Below are positions 29,717-38,939 of a DNA stretch of 39,766 nucleotides, in pieces; within the stretch, counting starts at the first letter, position 1, and each line of letters opens with the position of its first letter. The stretch covers positions 1 through 39,766 of the forward strand of contig CBINBI010000026.1 in assembly GCA_966248875.1 (NCBI GenBank), read 5' to 3'. The position numbers and the translations under genes were made by a program. The stretch comes from Dokdonella_A sp966248875. GTDB taxonomy: Bacteria > Pseudomonadota > Gammaproteobacteria > Xanthomonadales > Rhodanobacteraceae. The notes under the pieces were generated by a model that saw only the letters and a list, made by a program, of their open reading frames with translations, did no database searches and had not been told where the DNA came from.

Positions 29717-30732
29717 GATTCGGGTTCCCTCCTGGCGGCGTCCACGCGCCGTACGAAATCGTCAAGATGCTTGAAGCGCGCCGCATTGCGGCGCCAGCGC
29801 CGGTTTTCCTGGATCGGCGTGCCGGACGAGTACTCGCCGGGCTCGCGCAGGCTGTGCGTGACCAGGCTCATAGCCGTCACGGTGACGCGGTCGGCGATCT
29901 CCAGATGTCCCAGTATGCCAGCGCTGCCGCCGATCAGGCAGTAACGTCCGATCCGGGCGCTGCCTGCGACGGCGGAGCAGCCGGCCATCGCCGTGTGCGC
30001 GCCGATGAATACGTTGTGCGCGATCTGGATCTGGTTGTCGAGGCGGACATCCTCCTCGAGCACCGTGTCGCCGAGCGCGCCGCGGTCGATCGTCGTGTTC
30101 GCGCCGATCTCGCAGTCGTCGCCGACGACGACGCCGCCGAGCTGCGGCACCTTCTCCCAGTGGTCCTTGGCGAAGGCGAGGCCGAAGCCGTCCGCGCCGA
30201 TCACGGCGCCGGGATGGACGAGCACGCGGCGGCCGAGCGTGACGTCCTGGACCAGCGTCACGCGCGCTACGAGCCGCGACTGCGCGCCGACGCGGCAGCC
30301 GCGCCCGACGATGCAGTGCGGCCCGAGCACGGCGCCGTCGCCGATCTCGGCTTCGGCGTCGACGACGCAGTGCGCGCCGATCGACGCCGACGGCGCGATG
30401 CGCGCGCCCTCCGCGACGACGGCGCTCACGTGCACGCCCGGCGCCGCGGCGGGCACGCGTTCGTACAGCGCGGCGATACGCGCGAAGGCGACATAAGGAT
30501 CGTCCGCGATCAGGGACGCGCGCGCGAACGCGTCGGCGTCGCCGGCGCGCAGCACGACGGCGGCGGCTCCGGTGGTGGCGAGCTGGCTTCGATAGCGCGG
30601 ATTGGCGAGAAAGCCGAGCTGGTCGGCGCCGGCGTGCGCGAGCGTGGCGACGCCGGCGATCCGCGTGGCGGGATCGCCGCGCAACTCCAGGCCGAAGCGC
30701 CGGGCGATGTCGCCGAGCGTGTGTGAAGTCAT
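29713..30732 (-). CDS. lpxD: UDP-3-O-acylglucosamine N-acyltransferase
   Basis: 339 residues. An N-terminal uridine-binding domain (about 1-98) is followed by hexapeptide repeats of a beta-helix, with catalytic H239 in NQIQIAHNVFIGAH at exactly the E. coli number, and a C-terminal helix (RFKHLDDFVRRVDAARREPES). It adds the second acyl chain to UDP-3-O-acyl-glucosamine in lipid A synthesis. It overlaps skp upstream (30729-30732) and fabZ downstream (29713-29716), each by ATGA. Confidence 0.97.
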   Translation of the reverse strand: MTSHTLGDIARRFGLELRGDPATRIAGVATLAHAGADQLGFLANPRYRSQLATTGAAAVVLRAGDADAFARASLIADDPYVAFARIAALYERVPAAAPGVHVSAVVAEGARIAPSASIGAHCVVDAEAEIGDGAVLGPHCIVGRGCRVGAQSRLVARVTLVQDVTLGRRVLVHPGAVIGADGFGLAFAKDHWEKVPQLGGVVVGDDCEIGANTTIDRGALGDTVLEEDVRLDNQIQIAHNVFIGAHTAMAGCSAVAGSARIGRYCLIGGSAGILGHLEIADRVTVTAMSLVTHSLREPGEYSSGTPIQENRRWRRNAARFKHLDDFVRRVDAARREPES

Positions 30733-31295
30733 GGCGTGTCGCCGTTGCGTGCGCGAAACTGCCGCTTGAGCCGATCGAGCACCTGGTCGGTGACGTCGAC
30801 ACGGGGGCTCGCGAACACGACCGGGCTCGGCACGATGAGGTCGTAACCCTCCTCGCGCGCGAAATCGACGACGGCATCGTTGATCTCGCGCCAGCTCTTG
30901 TCGAGCTCCTGGTCGCTGCGCGTCTTCAGGTCGTTGCGCATGCTCTCGCGGTTGCGCTTGATGGAGCGGTCGAGCGCGTCGATTTCGCGCTTGAGCGCCT
31001 CGGCGTCGCTGGTGGCCGTCGTCGCGGACTCGCGCTGCTGGCGCTCGCGCAGCTCCTGCAGGCGTTTTTCGTCGGCCTTGAGCGCGCTGTCGCGCGGCGC
31101 GAACTCGCGCTCGAGCTTCTGGCGGCCGGCCACGACCTGCGGCGCGTTGTCGAGCAGCCGTTTCATGTCGACGTAACCGATGCGTGCGGCGGGGCTTTGC
31201 GCCGCCGCGGAGCGGCAGAGCGCCGGGACCAGCGCGAAGGCCGCCGCCAGCACCAGCGCGCGAGCGACGCCTCGTGCTTGTGCGGGCCAGGTCAC
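30729..31295 (-). CDS. skp: Periplasmic chaperone Skp/OmpH
   Basis: 188 residues from a GTG start at 31295 that is supported by GAGGAGA eight bases upstream; the frame is open further but without homology. A signal peptide (to about residue 32, ending CRSAAA) precedes IGYVDMKRLLDNAPQVVAGR, the conserved start of mature Skp. A charged coiled-coil arm follows (about 60-120, LREREQ-type heptads: KRLQELRERQQRESA, ALKREIDALDRSIKRNRESM) and then the returning beta strand (YDLIVPSPVVFAS). Skp trimers hold unfolded outer membrane proteins in the periplasm and hand them to the BAM complex, whose BamA gene lies 44 bases upstream. Confidence 0.93.
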   Translation of the reverse strand: MTWPAQARGVARALVLAAAFALVPALCRSAAAQSPAARIGYVDMKRLLDNAPQVVAGRQKLEREFAPRDSALKADEKRLQELRERQQRESATTATSDAEALKREIDALDRSIKRNRESMRNDLKTRSDQELDKSWREINDAVVDFAREEGYDLIVPSPVVFASPRVDVTDQVLDRLKRQFRARNGDTP

Positions 31296-31339
31296 GTCGC
31301 TCTCCTCGGTGGGCCGCTGCGTTCTCCGCTCCTGCCGGC

Positions 31340-33706
31340 CTAGAACGTGTTTCCGAACGAAAACTGGATCGTTTCGGTGTCGTCGCCGCGCTCGCTGCGG
31401 ATCGGCTTGGCGATATTGATCACGATCGGGCCGACCGGCGCGCGCCACTGGAACGAGAGGCCGGTCGAGACGCGCAGGTCGCTGGCGCTGAACGCACTGT
31501 AGTCCTTGAACACGTTGCCGACGTCGACGAACCACGACAGGCGCGTCGAGTCGTTGTCCTCCTTGACGAACGGCGTCGGGAAGATGACTTCGGCCGAGCC
31601 GACCGTCTTGAACGCGCCGCCGATCGGCAGGCGGCAGCGCGTATCGGTCGAGGGGCAGGTGGCTTCGTTGAAGACCGTGAACGGGCCCAGCGTGTTGTCG
31701 CGGAAGCCGCGCACGTCGTTGACACCGCCGGCGTAGAAGTTCTTGAAGAACGGCAACCCGCCGAGGTCGGCGATGTAGTGCGGATCGTCGGGTGAGAGCA
31801 CGCTCTTCGGCGAGCGCCAGGTGTCGCCGTAGCCGAGCATGAAATGTGTGTAGAACGTGAGCTTGCTCGTCATCGGGACGTACAGGCCGTACCGATACAT
31901 GAGCGTGTAGAACTCGACGGTGGAGCCGGGCAGCGCGACGTCCAGGCCGACCGACTGCACCGAGCCGCGGGTCGGGTTCCAGTATTTGTTGCGCGTGTCG
32001 TGCGCCCAGGAGAACTGCGTCTCCCAGGTGTGGAAGGTGAAATTGCCGAGGTTGTGGATGTAGTCGATGAACTCTTCCGGTGTGCCGAATACCGGGGTCA
32101 CGCCCGTCTTGCTGACGGCGAGCTGCGCGTTGATCGTGTCCGATTCGGTGATCGGGATGCTGAGATAGGTGTCGAAAGCATCGCTGTTGGTCAGGTAGCT
32201 CGCGAGGTTGTCCTCGCCGGCGTCGAATTCGGTGTGATGGATGTCGTAGCCGATGCCGATGCCGTCGGTGGTGAGGTACGGCTCGAAGTACGAGAACTGG
32301 TAGCGCTTGAGGAACGAGCTCTGCTGCGCAGTGATGCCGACCTTGTCGCCGGTGCCGAAGAAATTGTTCTGCGTGACGGCGATGCTGGCGATCAGGCCCT
32401 GCACCTGCGAATAGCCGAGGCCGAAAGTGAAGCTGCCGGAGTTCTGCTCCTCGACCGTCACCACGACGTCCACCTGGTCCTCGCTGCCCGGCACCTTCGG
32501 CGTGTCGATGGTGACGGTCTTGAAGTAGCCCAGGCGCTGCAGGCGGATCTTCGAGCGGTCGATCGCGGCCTGCGAGTACCAGGCGCCTTCGAGCTGGCGC
32601 ATCTCGCGGCGGATCACTTCGTCCTCGGTGTGCGTGTTGCCCTTGAAGACGATGTTGCGCACGTAGACGCGCTTGCCCGGATTGACGAAGAAATTGAGCG
32701 CCACCTCGCGCTTCTCGCGGTCAATCGTCGGGATCGGGTTCACCTCGGCGAATGCGTAGCCGATGTTCGAGAGGACGGCAGAGATCGCGTCGGAGGACTG
32801 CTCGACCTGCTTGCGCGAGAAGAGATCGCCGACCTTGATCTGCAGCAGCTTGCGCAGGTCATCCTCGTTGAGGATCAGCGCGCCGGTCAGCTTGATGTCG
32901 CTGACCGTGTAGACCTCGCCTTCCTTGATTGCGGCGGTGACGTACATCTTGCGTTTGTCGGGGCTGATCGATACCTGCGTCGACTCTACGTTGAAGTCGA
33001 CGTAGCCGCGGTCCATGTAGTACGACGCCAGCTTCTCGAGATCACCCGAGAGCTTCTCGCGCGAGTACTGGTCGTCCTTCGTGTACCACGACAGCCAGTT
33101 CGACGTGCTCGACTCGAAGTTGTCGGTGACTTCCCGGTCCGGGAACGTCGCGTTGCCGACGACGTTGATGTGCTTGATCTTGGCGGCCTTGCCTTCGGCG
33201 ATGTTGATCGCGATCTCGACGCGGTTGCGGTCGAGGTTGACCACGGAGGTCTTCACCGAGACGTTGTACTTGCCGCGGTTGTAGTACTGGCGCGTGAGCT
33301 CGTTCTGCACCTCGGCGAGCTTCAGCGGATCGAACGCCTCGCCCTCGGCGAGGCCGATGCCCTTGAGGCCCTTGAGGAGATCCTCGTCCTTGAGGTCCTT
33401 GTTGCCGCGCAGCGCGATCTTGGAGATCTGCGGGCGCTCCTTGACCGTCACGACCAGGATGTCGCCCTGCCGTGAAAGCTGCACGTCGTTGAAGAAGCCT
33501 GTCTTGTACAGCGCGCGGATTGCCTGTTCGGCGCGGTCCGGCGTCAGCTCGTCGCCCTTCTCGACCGAGAGATAGGTGAACACCGTGCCCGGCGCGATGC
33601 GCGACAGTCCGTCGATGCGGATGTCGGAGATCGTGAACGGGTCGAAGGCGAGGGCTTCGCCGCAGGCGAGCCAGGCAAGCAGGAAGAAGGCGGCAATACG
33701 CTTCAT
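31340..33706 (-). CDS. bamA: Outer membrane protein assembly factor BamA
   Basis: 788 residues. A signal peptide (1-20, ending GEALA) is followed by five POTRA domains (about 22-420), beginning FTISDIRIDGLSRIAPGTVF, and by a C-terminal 16-stranded barrel. The lid-loop motif VRGF (in NDVRGFRDNTLG) and the C-terminal strand ending FSFGNTF with terminal phenylalanine are present. Loop 6 contains two cysteines in TCPSTDTRC, which could form a disulfide. BamA inserts beta-barrel proteins into the outer membrane. It lies between rseP and skp in the standard order, with a 246-base gap before rseP that may hold its own promoter. Confidence 0.97.
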   Translation of the reverse strand: MKRIAAFFLLAWLACGEALAFDPFTISDIRIDGLSRIAPGTVFTYLSVEKGDELTPDRAEQAIRALYKTGFFNDVQLSRQGDILVVTVKERPQISKIALRGNKDLKDEDLLKGLKGIGLAEGEAFDPLKLAEVQNELTRQYYNRGKYNVSVKTSVVNLDRNRVEIAINIAEGKAAKIKHINVVGNATFPDREVTDNFESSTSNWLSWYTKDDQYSREKLSGDLEKLASYYMDRGYVDFNVESTQVSISPDKRKMYVTAAIKEGEVYTVSDIKLTGALILNEDDLRKLLQIKVGDLFSRKQVEQSSDAISAVLSNIGYAFAEVNPIPTIDREKREVALNFFVNPGKRVYVRNIVFKGNTHTEDEVIRREMRQLEGAWYSQAAIDRSKIRLQRLGYFKTVTIDTPKVPGSEDQVDVVVTVEEQNSGSFTFGLGYSQVQGLIASIAVTQNNFFGTGDKVGITAQQSSFLKRYQFSYFEPYLTTDGIGIGYDIHHTEFDAGEDNLASYLTNSDAFDTYLSIPITESDTINAQLAVSKTGVTPVFGTPEEFIDYIHNLGNFTFHTWETQFSWAHDTRNKYWNPTRGSVQSVGLDVALPGSTVEFYTLMYRYGLYVPMTSKLTFYTHFMLGYGDTWRSPKSVLSPDDPHYIADLGGLPFFKNFYAGGVNDVRGFRDNTLGPFTVFNEATCPSTDTRCRLPIGGAFKTVGSAEVIFPTPFVKEDNDSTRLSWFVDVGNVFKDYSAFSASDLRVSTGLSFQWRAPVGPIVINIAKPIRSERGDDTETIQFSFGNTF

Positions 33707-33872
33707 CGTCAGTTCCGTCCGGACATCATCGGGCTCGCGGCCTGTCGAGCCGCGGTCCTGGTTGTTTTAGTAGGCGTCGCCGGAAACGTCCCTCGGGACT
33801 TCCCCGGCCCGCCGATTCCGGTACATGCCCGGACCTTCTCGACGCTCCGGCCACGGCGCAGCCGGCGCGCGA

Positions 33873-33891
33873 GCGATGCTTCCTGCATCGC
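33873..33891. repeat. Perfect 7-bp hairpin in the rseP-bamA gap
   Basis: GCGATGC and GCATCGC flank a five-base loop. A second, nearly perfect stem lies just beside it (CGCCGAAAAG / CTTTCCGGCG, 33903-33926, one mismatch). No T tract follows, so a rho-independent terminator is unlikely; a processing site or attenuating structure between rseP and bamA is possible. Confidence 0.4.
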
Positions 33892-33952
33892 CCAGCATAA
33901 CCGCCGAAAAGGGCGCTTTCCGGCGACTCTGCTGGGAAACTAGCTCCCCGGA

Positions 33953-35302
33953 TCAGGACGCGATCCGCAGGATATCGTTGTAGAACGCCAGCCCCATCAG
34001 GGCCACGAGCAGCATAAGGCCCACGTATTGGCCGGCAACCTGCGTCCGCTCGCTGACCGGGCTGCCCTTGACGAGCTCGATAAGGTAATACACGAGGTGT
34101 CCCCCGTCCAAGATCGGGATCGGCAGGAGGTTCATCACTGCGAGCGAAAGCGAGACGACCGCCAGGAAGTCGACGAACCAGCCGAGGCCCATCCGTGCGG
34201 AAGTGTTCGCGGCCTGGCCGATCGTGATGATCCCCGAGATGTTCTTCGTCGAGGCTTGCCCGGTGATCATCTGGCCGAGCAGCTTCAGCATGTCGGCGGA
34301 GCGGTGCCAGGTTTCGGCGAACGCGGCCGGTATCGCGTCGATCGGGCCGAGGCGCAGCAGAGCGTCGTGCGTGTCGGGCGGCTCGATGCCGACGATCCAG
34401 CGCGGTGGCTCACCCGAGCGTACCACCTGCTTCGTCGCGTGCACACTGAGATCGAGCTGCGATCCGTTGCGCTCGATCCTGAAGCCGAGCACCGGCGAGA
34501 TCGCCGCCTGCTTCTGGATGATTTCGCCGAGCGCGGCGAAATCCGGCACCGGCACGCCGTTCACCGCGAGGATACGGTCGCCTTCCTCGAGGCCCGCGGC
34601 CTCGGCCGGCAGGCCCGAGCTCACCTTCGCCGCGATCGCGGGCGGCACCGGCGCGCGCAGCTTGAGGCCGATCTCGGGCAGCGACTTCTCGATATCGCTG
34701 GAGTCGGTGAGGCGATCGAGCGCGAGCGTGCGCACGGCTTCCGTGCCGGCCGCGGTGCGCACGGTGACGGCGAGCGGCTTCGCGTCGACCGAGCGCACGG
34801 CCAGCGTTTCCAGCGTGTCCGTCGAAGTCTCGATCGGCTTGTCGCCGATCCGGAGGATGCGGTCGCCCGGCTGGAAGCCCGCTTCCGCGGCAAGGCCCGT
34901 CGGCTCGCCGACGACCGGCACGTAGTCGGGCTTGCCGATCATCAGCACCAGCCAGAACGCGACCAGCGCGAACAGCAGGTTGAACGCCGGCCCGGCGGCG
35001 GCGATCGCGATGCGCTGGAGCACCGGCTTGCGGTTGTGCGCCCGGTCGAGCTCGGCGGGGGCGACCTCGCCCTCGCGCTCGTCCAGCATCTTCACGTATC
35101 CACCGAGTGGAATCGCGGCAATGACGTACTGCGTGCCCTGGCGGTCGAAGCGCGACCACAGCGCCTTGCCGAAGCCCACCGAGAAGCGCAGCACCTTCAC
35201 GCCGCAGCGGCGCGCGACCACGAAATGGCCGAACTCGTGGAACGTGATCAGCACACCCAGCGTGACGATCAGCCACCACACGGAACCCAGGACTTCGCTC
35301 AT
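33953..35302 (-). CDS. rseP: Site-2 protease RseP (intramembrane zinc metalloprotease)
   Basis: 449 residues with HEFGH at 22-26 in the first membrane helix, the zinc-binding site of site-2 proteases. Two PDZ domains occupy about 125-310 (GLAAEAGFQPGDRILRIGDK and GLPAEAAGLEEGDRILAVNG), and the third zinc ligand is in MNLLPIPILDGGHL near the C-terminus. RseP cleaves the anti-sigma factor RseA within the membrane after DegS, releasing sigma-E under envelope stress, and clears signal peptides. Placed before bamA and skp, it couples the stress response to outer membrane assembly. Whether it acts on the ECF pair at the left edge of this window cannot be said. Confidence 0.96.
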   Translation of the reverse strand: MSEVLGSVWWLIVTLGVLITFHEFGHFVVARRCGVKVLRFSVGFGKALWSRFDRQGTQYVIAAIPLGGYVKMLDEREGEVAPAELDRAHNRKPVLQRIAIAAAGPAFNLLFALVAFWLVLMIGKPDYVPVVGEPTGLAAEAGFQPGDRILRIGDKPIETSTDTLETLAVRSVDAKPLAVTVRTAAGTEAVRTLALDRLTDSSDIEKSLPEIGLKLRAPVPPAIAAKVSSGLPAEAAGLEEGDRILAVNGVPVPDFAALGEIIQKQAAISPVLGFRIERNGSQLDLSVHATKQVVRSGEPPRWIVGIEPPDTHDALLRLGPIDAIPAAFAETWHRSADMLKLLGQMITGQASTKNISGIITIGQAANTSARMGLGWFVDFLAVVSLSLAVMNLLPIPILDGGHLVYYLIELVKGSPVSERTQVAGQYVGLMLLVALMGLAFYNDILRIAS

Positions 35303-35407
35303 GCCGCCTTCGACTCGGTTTCGACTTCGATGTTCGTCTCGGACCGCCCTTCGCCGCCGCGGTTTCGCCCGCGCATGTGCCGAGGCGGTCGCCTCTCCGG
35401 GGTGCGC

Positions 35408-36586
35408 TCAGCCCTTCGCCGATGCGATGATACGTTGCGCAACCCGACGCGCAGTTAAATCGGCGTCAAGCACTTCGGGCAGTGTGACGGCGGATGCCGC
35501 CGGCAGCGTTTCCAACGTGCTTTCAATGACTTCGGGAATCGCAAGGAAGGGCAGGCGTCCATCGAGAAACGCCGCCACGGCTTCCTCGTTGGCGGCGTTG
35601 AGCGTGATCGGCGCGCTGCCGCCGACGGCGAGCGCACGATAGGCGAGATCGAGGCAGGCGAAGGTCGTGCGGTCCGGCGGCTCGAAGTCGAGCCGGCCGA
35701 TGCCGAGGAGGTCGAACGGAGCGACGCCCGCCGCGACGCGCTCGGGCCAGGCCAGCGCATGGGCGAGGGCGGTACGCATGTCCGGATTGCCGAGCTGCGC
35801 CAGCACCGAGCCGTCCGCGTACTCGACCATCGAGTGGACGATGCTCTGCGGATGCACGACAACCTCGATGCGCTCGGGCCGCGCGTCGAACAGGAAATGC
35901 GCCTCGATGACTTCGAGGCCCTTGTTCATCAGCGTCGCCGAATCGACCGAGATCTTGCGGCCCATGGTCCAGTTCGGGTGCGCGCACGCCATCTCGGGCG
36001 TGACGCTGCCCAGCGTGTCGCGCGGGCGACCGCGGAACGGGCCGCCCGAGGCAGTCAGCAGGATGCGCGTCACACCGGCCGCGTCGAGGCTGGCGCGATC
36101 GGCAGGCAGGCACTGGAACACGGCGTTATGCTCGGAGTCGATCGGCAGCAGCGCGCCGCCCCCTGCGTCGAGCGCATCGCGCAGCAGCGGCCCGGCCATG
36201 ACGACCGCTTCCTTGTTCGCGAGCAGGAGACGCTTGCCGGCGCGCGCGGCGGCGAGTGTCGATGCGAGCCCTGCGGCCCCCACGATCGCGGCCACGACCG
36301 TGTCGCAACGCTTGTCCGTCGCGGCTTCGACGAGCGCGTCCGCGCCCGCGGTGACACGCGTCGTGACGCCCGCGCTCCGCAGCCGCTCGCGGAGGTCCGC
36401 TTCCAGCGCGGCGTCCGCGATCACGGCGAGGTCGGGACGGAATTTCGCGCACAGCGCCGCGAGCGCCTCGACATTGCGGTGCGCGGCGAGCACGCCGGCG
36501 CGGAAGCGATCCGGATGGCGCGCGATGACGTCGAGCGCGCTCGCCCCGATCGAGCCGGTGGCGCCCAGCACGGCGACGGTTCTCAT
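35408..36586 (-). CDS. dxr: 1-deoxy-D-xylulose 5-phosphate reductoisomerase
   Basis: 392 residues: NADPH-binding GATGSIGASALDVI (8-21), LLANKEAVVMAG, PIDSEHNAVFQCL with metal-binding residues, the substrate loop ASGGPFRGR, NWTMGRKISVDSATLMNKGL, and ALNAANEEAV-type C-terminal NAANEEAVAAFL. It converts DXP to 2-C-methyl-D-erythritol 4-phosphate, the committed step of the MEP isoprenoid pathway, feeding undecaprenyl phosphate made by UppS two genes upstream. The start at 36586 overlaps the cdsA stop by four bases. Confidence 0.97.
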   Translation of the reverse strand: MRTVAVLGATGSIGASALDVIARHPDRFRAGVLAAHRNVEALAALCAKFRPDLAVIADAALEADLRERLRSAGVTTRVTAGADALVEAATDKRCDTVVAAIVGAAGLASTLAAARAGKRLLLANKEAVVMAGPLLRDALDAGGGALLPIDSEHNAVFQCLPADRASLDAAGVTRILLTASGGPFRGRPRDTLGSVTPEMACAHPNWTMGRKISVDSATLMNKGLEVIEAHFLFDARPERIEVVVHPQSIVHSMVEYADGSVLAQLGNPDMRTALAHALAWPERVAAGVAPFDLLGIGRLDFEPPDRTTFACLDLAYRALAVGGSAPITLNAANEEAVAAFLDGRLPFLAIPEVIESTLETLPAASAVTLPEVLDADLTARRVAQRIIASAKG

Positions 36587-37413
36587 GGCGCCAGCGTGAG
36601 ATCGAGCAGGGCCTTGCCGAGCGCGAAGACCGGCAGCGCGGCGAACATGCTGTCGAATCGATCGAACATGCCGCCGTGGCCGGGAAACAGCGTGCCGGAA
36701 TCCTTGACGCTGGCCTGGCGCTTCATGAGGCTCTCGAAGAGATCGCCGACGATCGACACGATCGCGGTGACGACGGCGAGCACGACGAGCGCCCCCCACG
36801 CGCCGCCGTGCTGGTCGAGCAGCCGGCCGCCCGCCGCCGCGAGCAGCGCGCTGCCGGCAAGCGCGCCGTACACGCCAGCGAAGGTCTTGTTCGGGCTGAT
36901 CTGCGGGCAGAGCTTCTTCCTGCCGTAGCGGCTGCCGGTGAAGTACGCGGCGATGTCGGCGATCCACACCAGCGTCAGCGCCAGCAGAGCCCAGGCAGGC
37001 CCGCGCTGCGGATCGGCGTGCAGCTTGATGAGCGCGAGCCAGGCGGGCAGCGTCGCAAGCAGGCCCGCGACGAGCTTGATCGTGGCGTTCTCTCGCGTAG
37101 GCGCGGCGCCGAAGGAGAAGTGGCCGAGCCACGCGGCGGCGACCAGCCACCAAGCCGCGCCCGCTCCGATCACCCACCACGCGAACGGCTCGGCGCGCAG
37201 CAGCCAGAGCGGGACCATCGCCATCGCGACCAGCGCGACGACTGCCGAGCGGAGCGGACGCGAACCGAAGCCCGCGAGGCGCGTCCATTCCCAGAGTCCG
37301 ACCAGCACGACGATGCTCGTGATTGCCGCGAGCACGACCGTCGGCGCGAACAGCACGACAAGGATGCCGAGCGGGGCCAGGACCAGCGCGGTGAGGGTGC
37401 GCTGCTTCAGCAT
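36583..37413 (-). CDS. cdsA: Phosphatidate cytidylyltransferase (CDP-diglyceride synthase)
   Basis: 276 residues, highly hydrophobic with about eight membrane helices. The family signature is near the C-terminus: ESLMKRQASVKDSGTLFPG followed by HGGMFDRFDS, with the metal-binding aspartates. WIADIAAYFTGSRYGRKKL and SPNKTFAGVYGALAG are the other conserved segments. It makes CDP-diacylglycerol from phosphatidate and CTP, the precursor of all phospholipids. It starts one base after the uppS stop and overlaps dxr by ATGA. Confidence 0.96.
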   Translation of the reverse strand: MLKQRTLTALVLAPLGILVVLFAPTVVLAAITSIVVLVGLWEWTRLAGFGSRPLRSAVVALVAMAMVPLWLLRAEPFAWWVIGAGAAWWLVAAAWLGHFSFGAAPTRENATIKLVAGLLATLPAWLALIKLHADPQRGPAWALLALTLVWIADIAAYFTGSRYGRKKLCPQISPNKTFAGVYGALAGSALLAAAGGRLLDQHGGAWGALVVLAVVTAIVSIVGDLFESLMKRQASVKDSGTLFPGHGGMFDRFDSMFAALPVFALGKALLDLTLAP

Positions 37414-37414
37414 C

Positions 37415-38155
37415 CTAGCTGGCCGCCCTGATCTGCGCGGAGGTGAGACCGTAGCGGCGCTCGCGCCGCGCGTACTCGGCGAGCGCGGCGGAGAGCACGT
37501 CCGCATCGACGTCGGGCCAGAGCGCATCGGTGAAGTAGAGCTCGGCGTAGGCGATCTGCCAGAGCAGGAAATTGCTGATGCGCATTTCGCCGCCGGTGCG
37601 GATGAAGAGATCGACCGGCGGCAGGTCGGCAAGGCAGAGGAACGGCGCCAGCGTGCGCTCGCCGATGTCATCCGCGCGCAGCCGCCCCGCGGCGACTTCC
37701 AGCGCCGCCTGCCGCGCGGCGTCGGCGATGTCCCAGCGCCCGCCATAGTTGACGGCGACGTTGAGCCTGAGTGCGCTGTTCGCGGCCGTCTTCACCATCG
37801 CGCGCCGCATGCGTTCACGCAGCTCGCTCGAGAACTTCGCGAGATCGCCGATGAAGACGAGGCGCACGCCGTTCTCGTGCAGCTCGTCGACTTCGCGATC
37901 GAGCGCCTTCAGGAACAGCTGCATCAGCGCGCCGACTTCGCTCTCCGGGCGGTTCCAGTTCTCGCTCGAGAACGCGAACAGCGTCAGGGCCTCGACGCCG
38001 TTGCGCAGGCAGAACTCGATCGACGCGCGCACCGCCTTCTGGCCTTCGCGATGGCCGAAGCTGCGCGGTCGCCGCCGCCGCTCGGCCCAGCGGCCGTTGC
38101 CGTCCATGACGATGGCGATGTGGCGAGGGATGCGCGGGGCGGATTCTTGGGGCAT
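37415..38155 (-). CDS. uppS: Undecaprenyl diphosphate synthase (cis-prenyltransferase)
   Basis: 246 residues with the catalytic N-terminal motif HIAIVMDGNGRWA (D18), GHREGQKAVR, FSSENWNRPESEV, and the late pyrophosphate-binding motif RTGGEMRISNFLLWQIAYAE. It condenses eight isopentenyl units onto farnesyl diphosphate to give the lipid carrier for peptidoglycan and O-antigen. It stands between frr and cdsA in the conserved order. Confidence 0.97.
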   Translation of the reverse strand: MPQESAPRIPRHIAIVMDGNGRWAERRRRPRSFGHREGQKAVRASIEFCLRNGVEALTLFAFSSENWNRPESEVGALMQLFLKALDREVDELHENGVRLVFIGDLAKFSSELRERMRRAMVKTAANSALRLNVAVNYGGRWDIADAARQAALEVAAGRLRADDIGERTLAPFLCLADLPPVDLFIRTGGEMRISNFLLWQIAYAELYFTDALWPDVDADVLSAALAEYARRERRYGLTSAQIRAAS

Positions 38156-38252
38156 GCGTCTCGATTATGGCTGCTGTGGCGCGTCGCCGGGAAAGACGCG
38201 TGGCAGAACCGGTGATCGCCTGATCCCCGGGCTCCGCCTTCCGCGGCCGGCC

Positions 38253-38816
38253 TCACACCGCCATCAGTTCATCTTCCTTGAGCTTCACGACGCCGTCGAT
38301 GTCCTTGACGAACTTGTCTGTGAGCTTCTGGATCTCGTCCTCGGTGCGGCGATCCTCGTCCTCGGTGATCTTGCGCTCCTTGAGCAGTTCCTTGACGTGA
38401 TGGATCGCGTCACGCCGGACGTTGCGCACCGCGATCTTCGCGTTCTCGCCCTCATGGGCGACGTGCTTGGACAGTTCCTTGCGGCGCTCCTCGGTCAACG
38501 GCGGCAGGTTGATGCGGATGACGTTGCCCACGGTCGTCGGCGTGAGGCCGAGATCGGAAGCGAGGATCGCCTTCTCGATCGGGCCGACCATGTTCTTCTC
38601 GTACGGCGTGATCGTGATCGAGCGTGCGTCGGCGACGGCGACGTTCGCGACCTGCATGATCGGCGTGTCGGTGCCGTAGTACGAAACCTTGAGCGGCTCG
38701 ATCAGGCCGGTGCTGGCGCGGCCGGTGCGAAGGCGCGTGAGCTCGTGGCGGAGCGCATCGACGCTCTTCTGCATGCGCGTCTGCGCATCTTTCTTGATGT
38801 CGTTGATGTTCTGCAT
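38253..38816 (-). CDS. frr: Ribosome recycling factor
   Basis: 187 residues (E. coli 185). The three-helix bundle with hinge is evident: MQKSVDALRHELTRLRTGRA, then ITPYEKNMVGPIEKAILASD, LPPLTEERRKELSKHVAHEG, and the final helix (RTEDEIQKLTDKFVKDIDGV). With EF-G it splits post-termination ribosomes. It is 123 bases from pyrH, with a candidate -10 element in between, so it may also be transcribed separately. Confidence 0.97.
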   Translation of the reverse strand: MQNINDIKKDAQTRMQKSVDALRHELTRLRTGRASTGLIEPLKVSYYGTDTPIMQVANVAVADARSITITPYEKNMVGPIEKAILASDLGLTPTTVGNVIRINLPPLTEERRKELSKHVAHEGENAKIAVRNVRRDAIHHVKELLKERKITEDEDRRTEDEIQKLTDKFVKDIDGVVKLKEDELMAV

Positions 38817-38853
38817 GGCGAGGCTACCGTTTCTGCCTTGCGAGTGGCCGGCG

Positions 38854-38859
38854 AGTATA
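38854..38859 (-). promoter_or_regulatory. Candidate -10 element upstream of frr
   Basis: TATACT on the minus strand lies 38 bases before the frr start, inside the pyrH-frr gap. No good -35 hexamer is seen at 16-18 bases, so this is only a possible internal promoter. Confidence 0.35.
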
Positions 38860-38939
38860 GCAGCGGGGTCGCCGGCACCGGTCGCCGCGGCTCGCTTCAG
38901 CCGATGTTGCGGCGCCGCGCGGTGGGCGCAGCGATGGTG

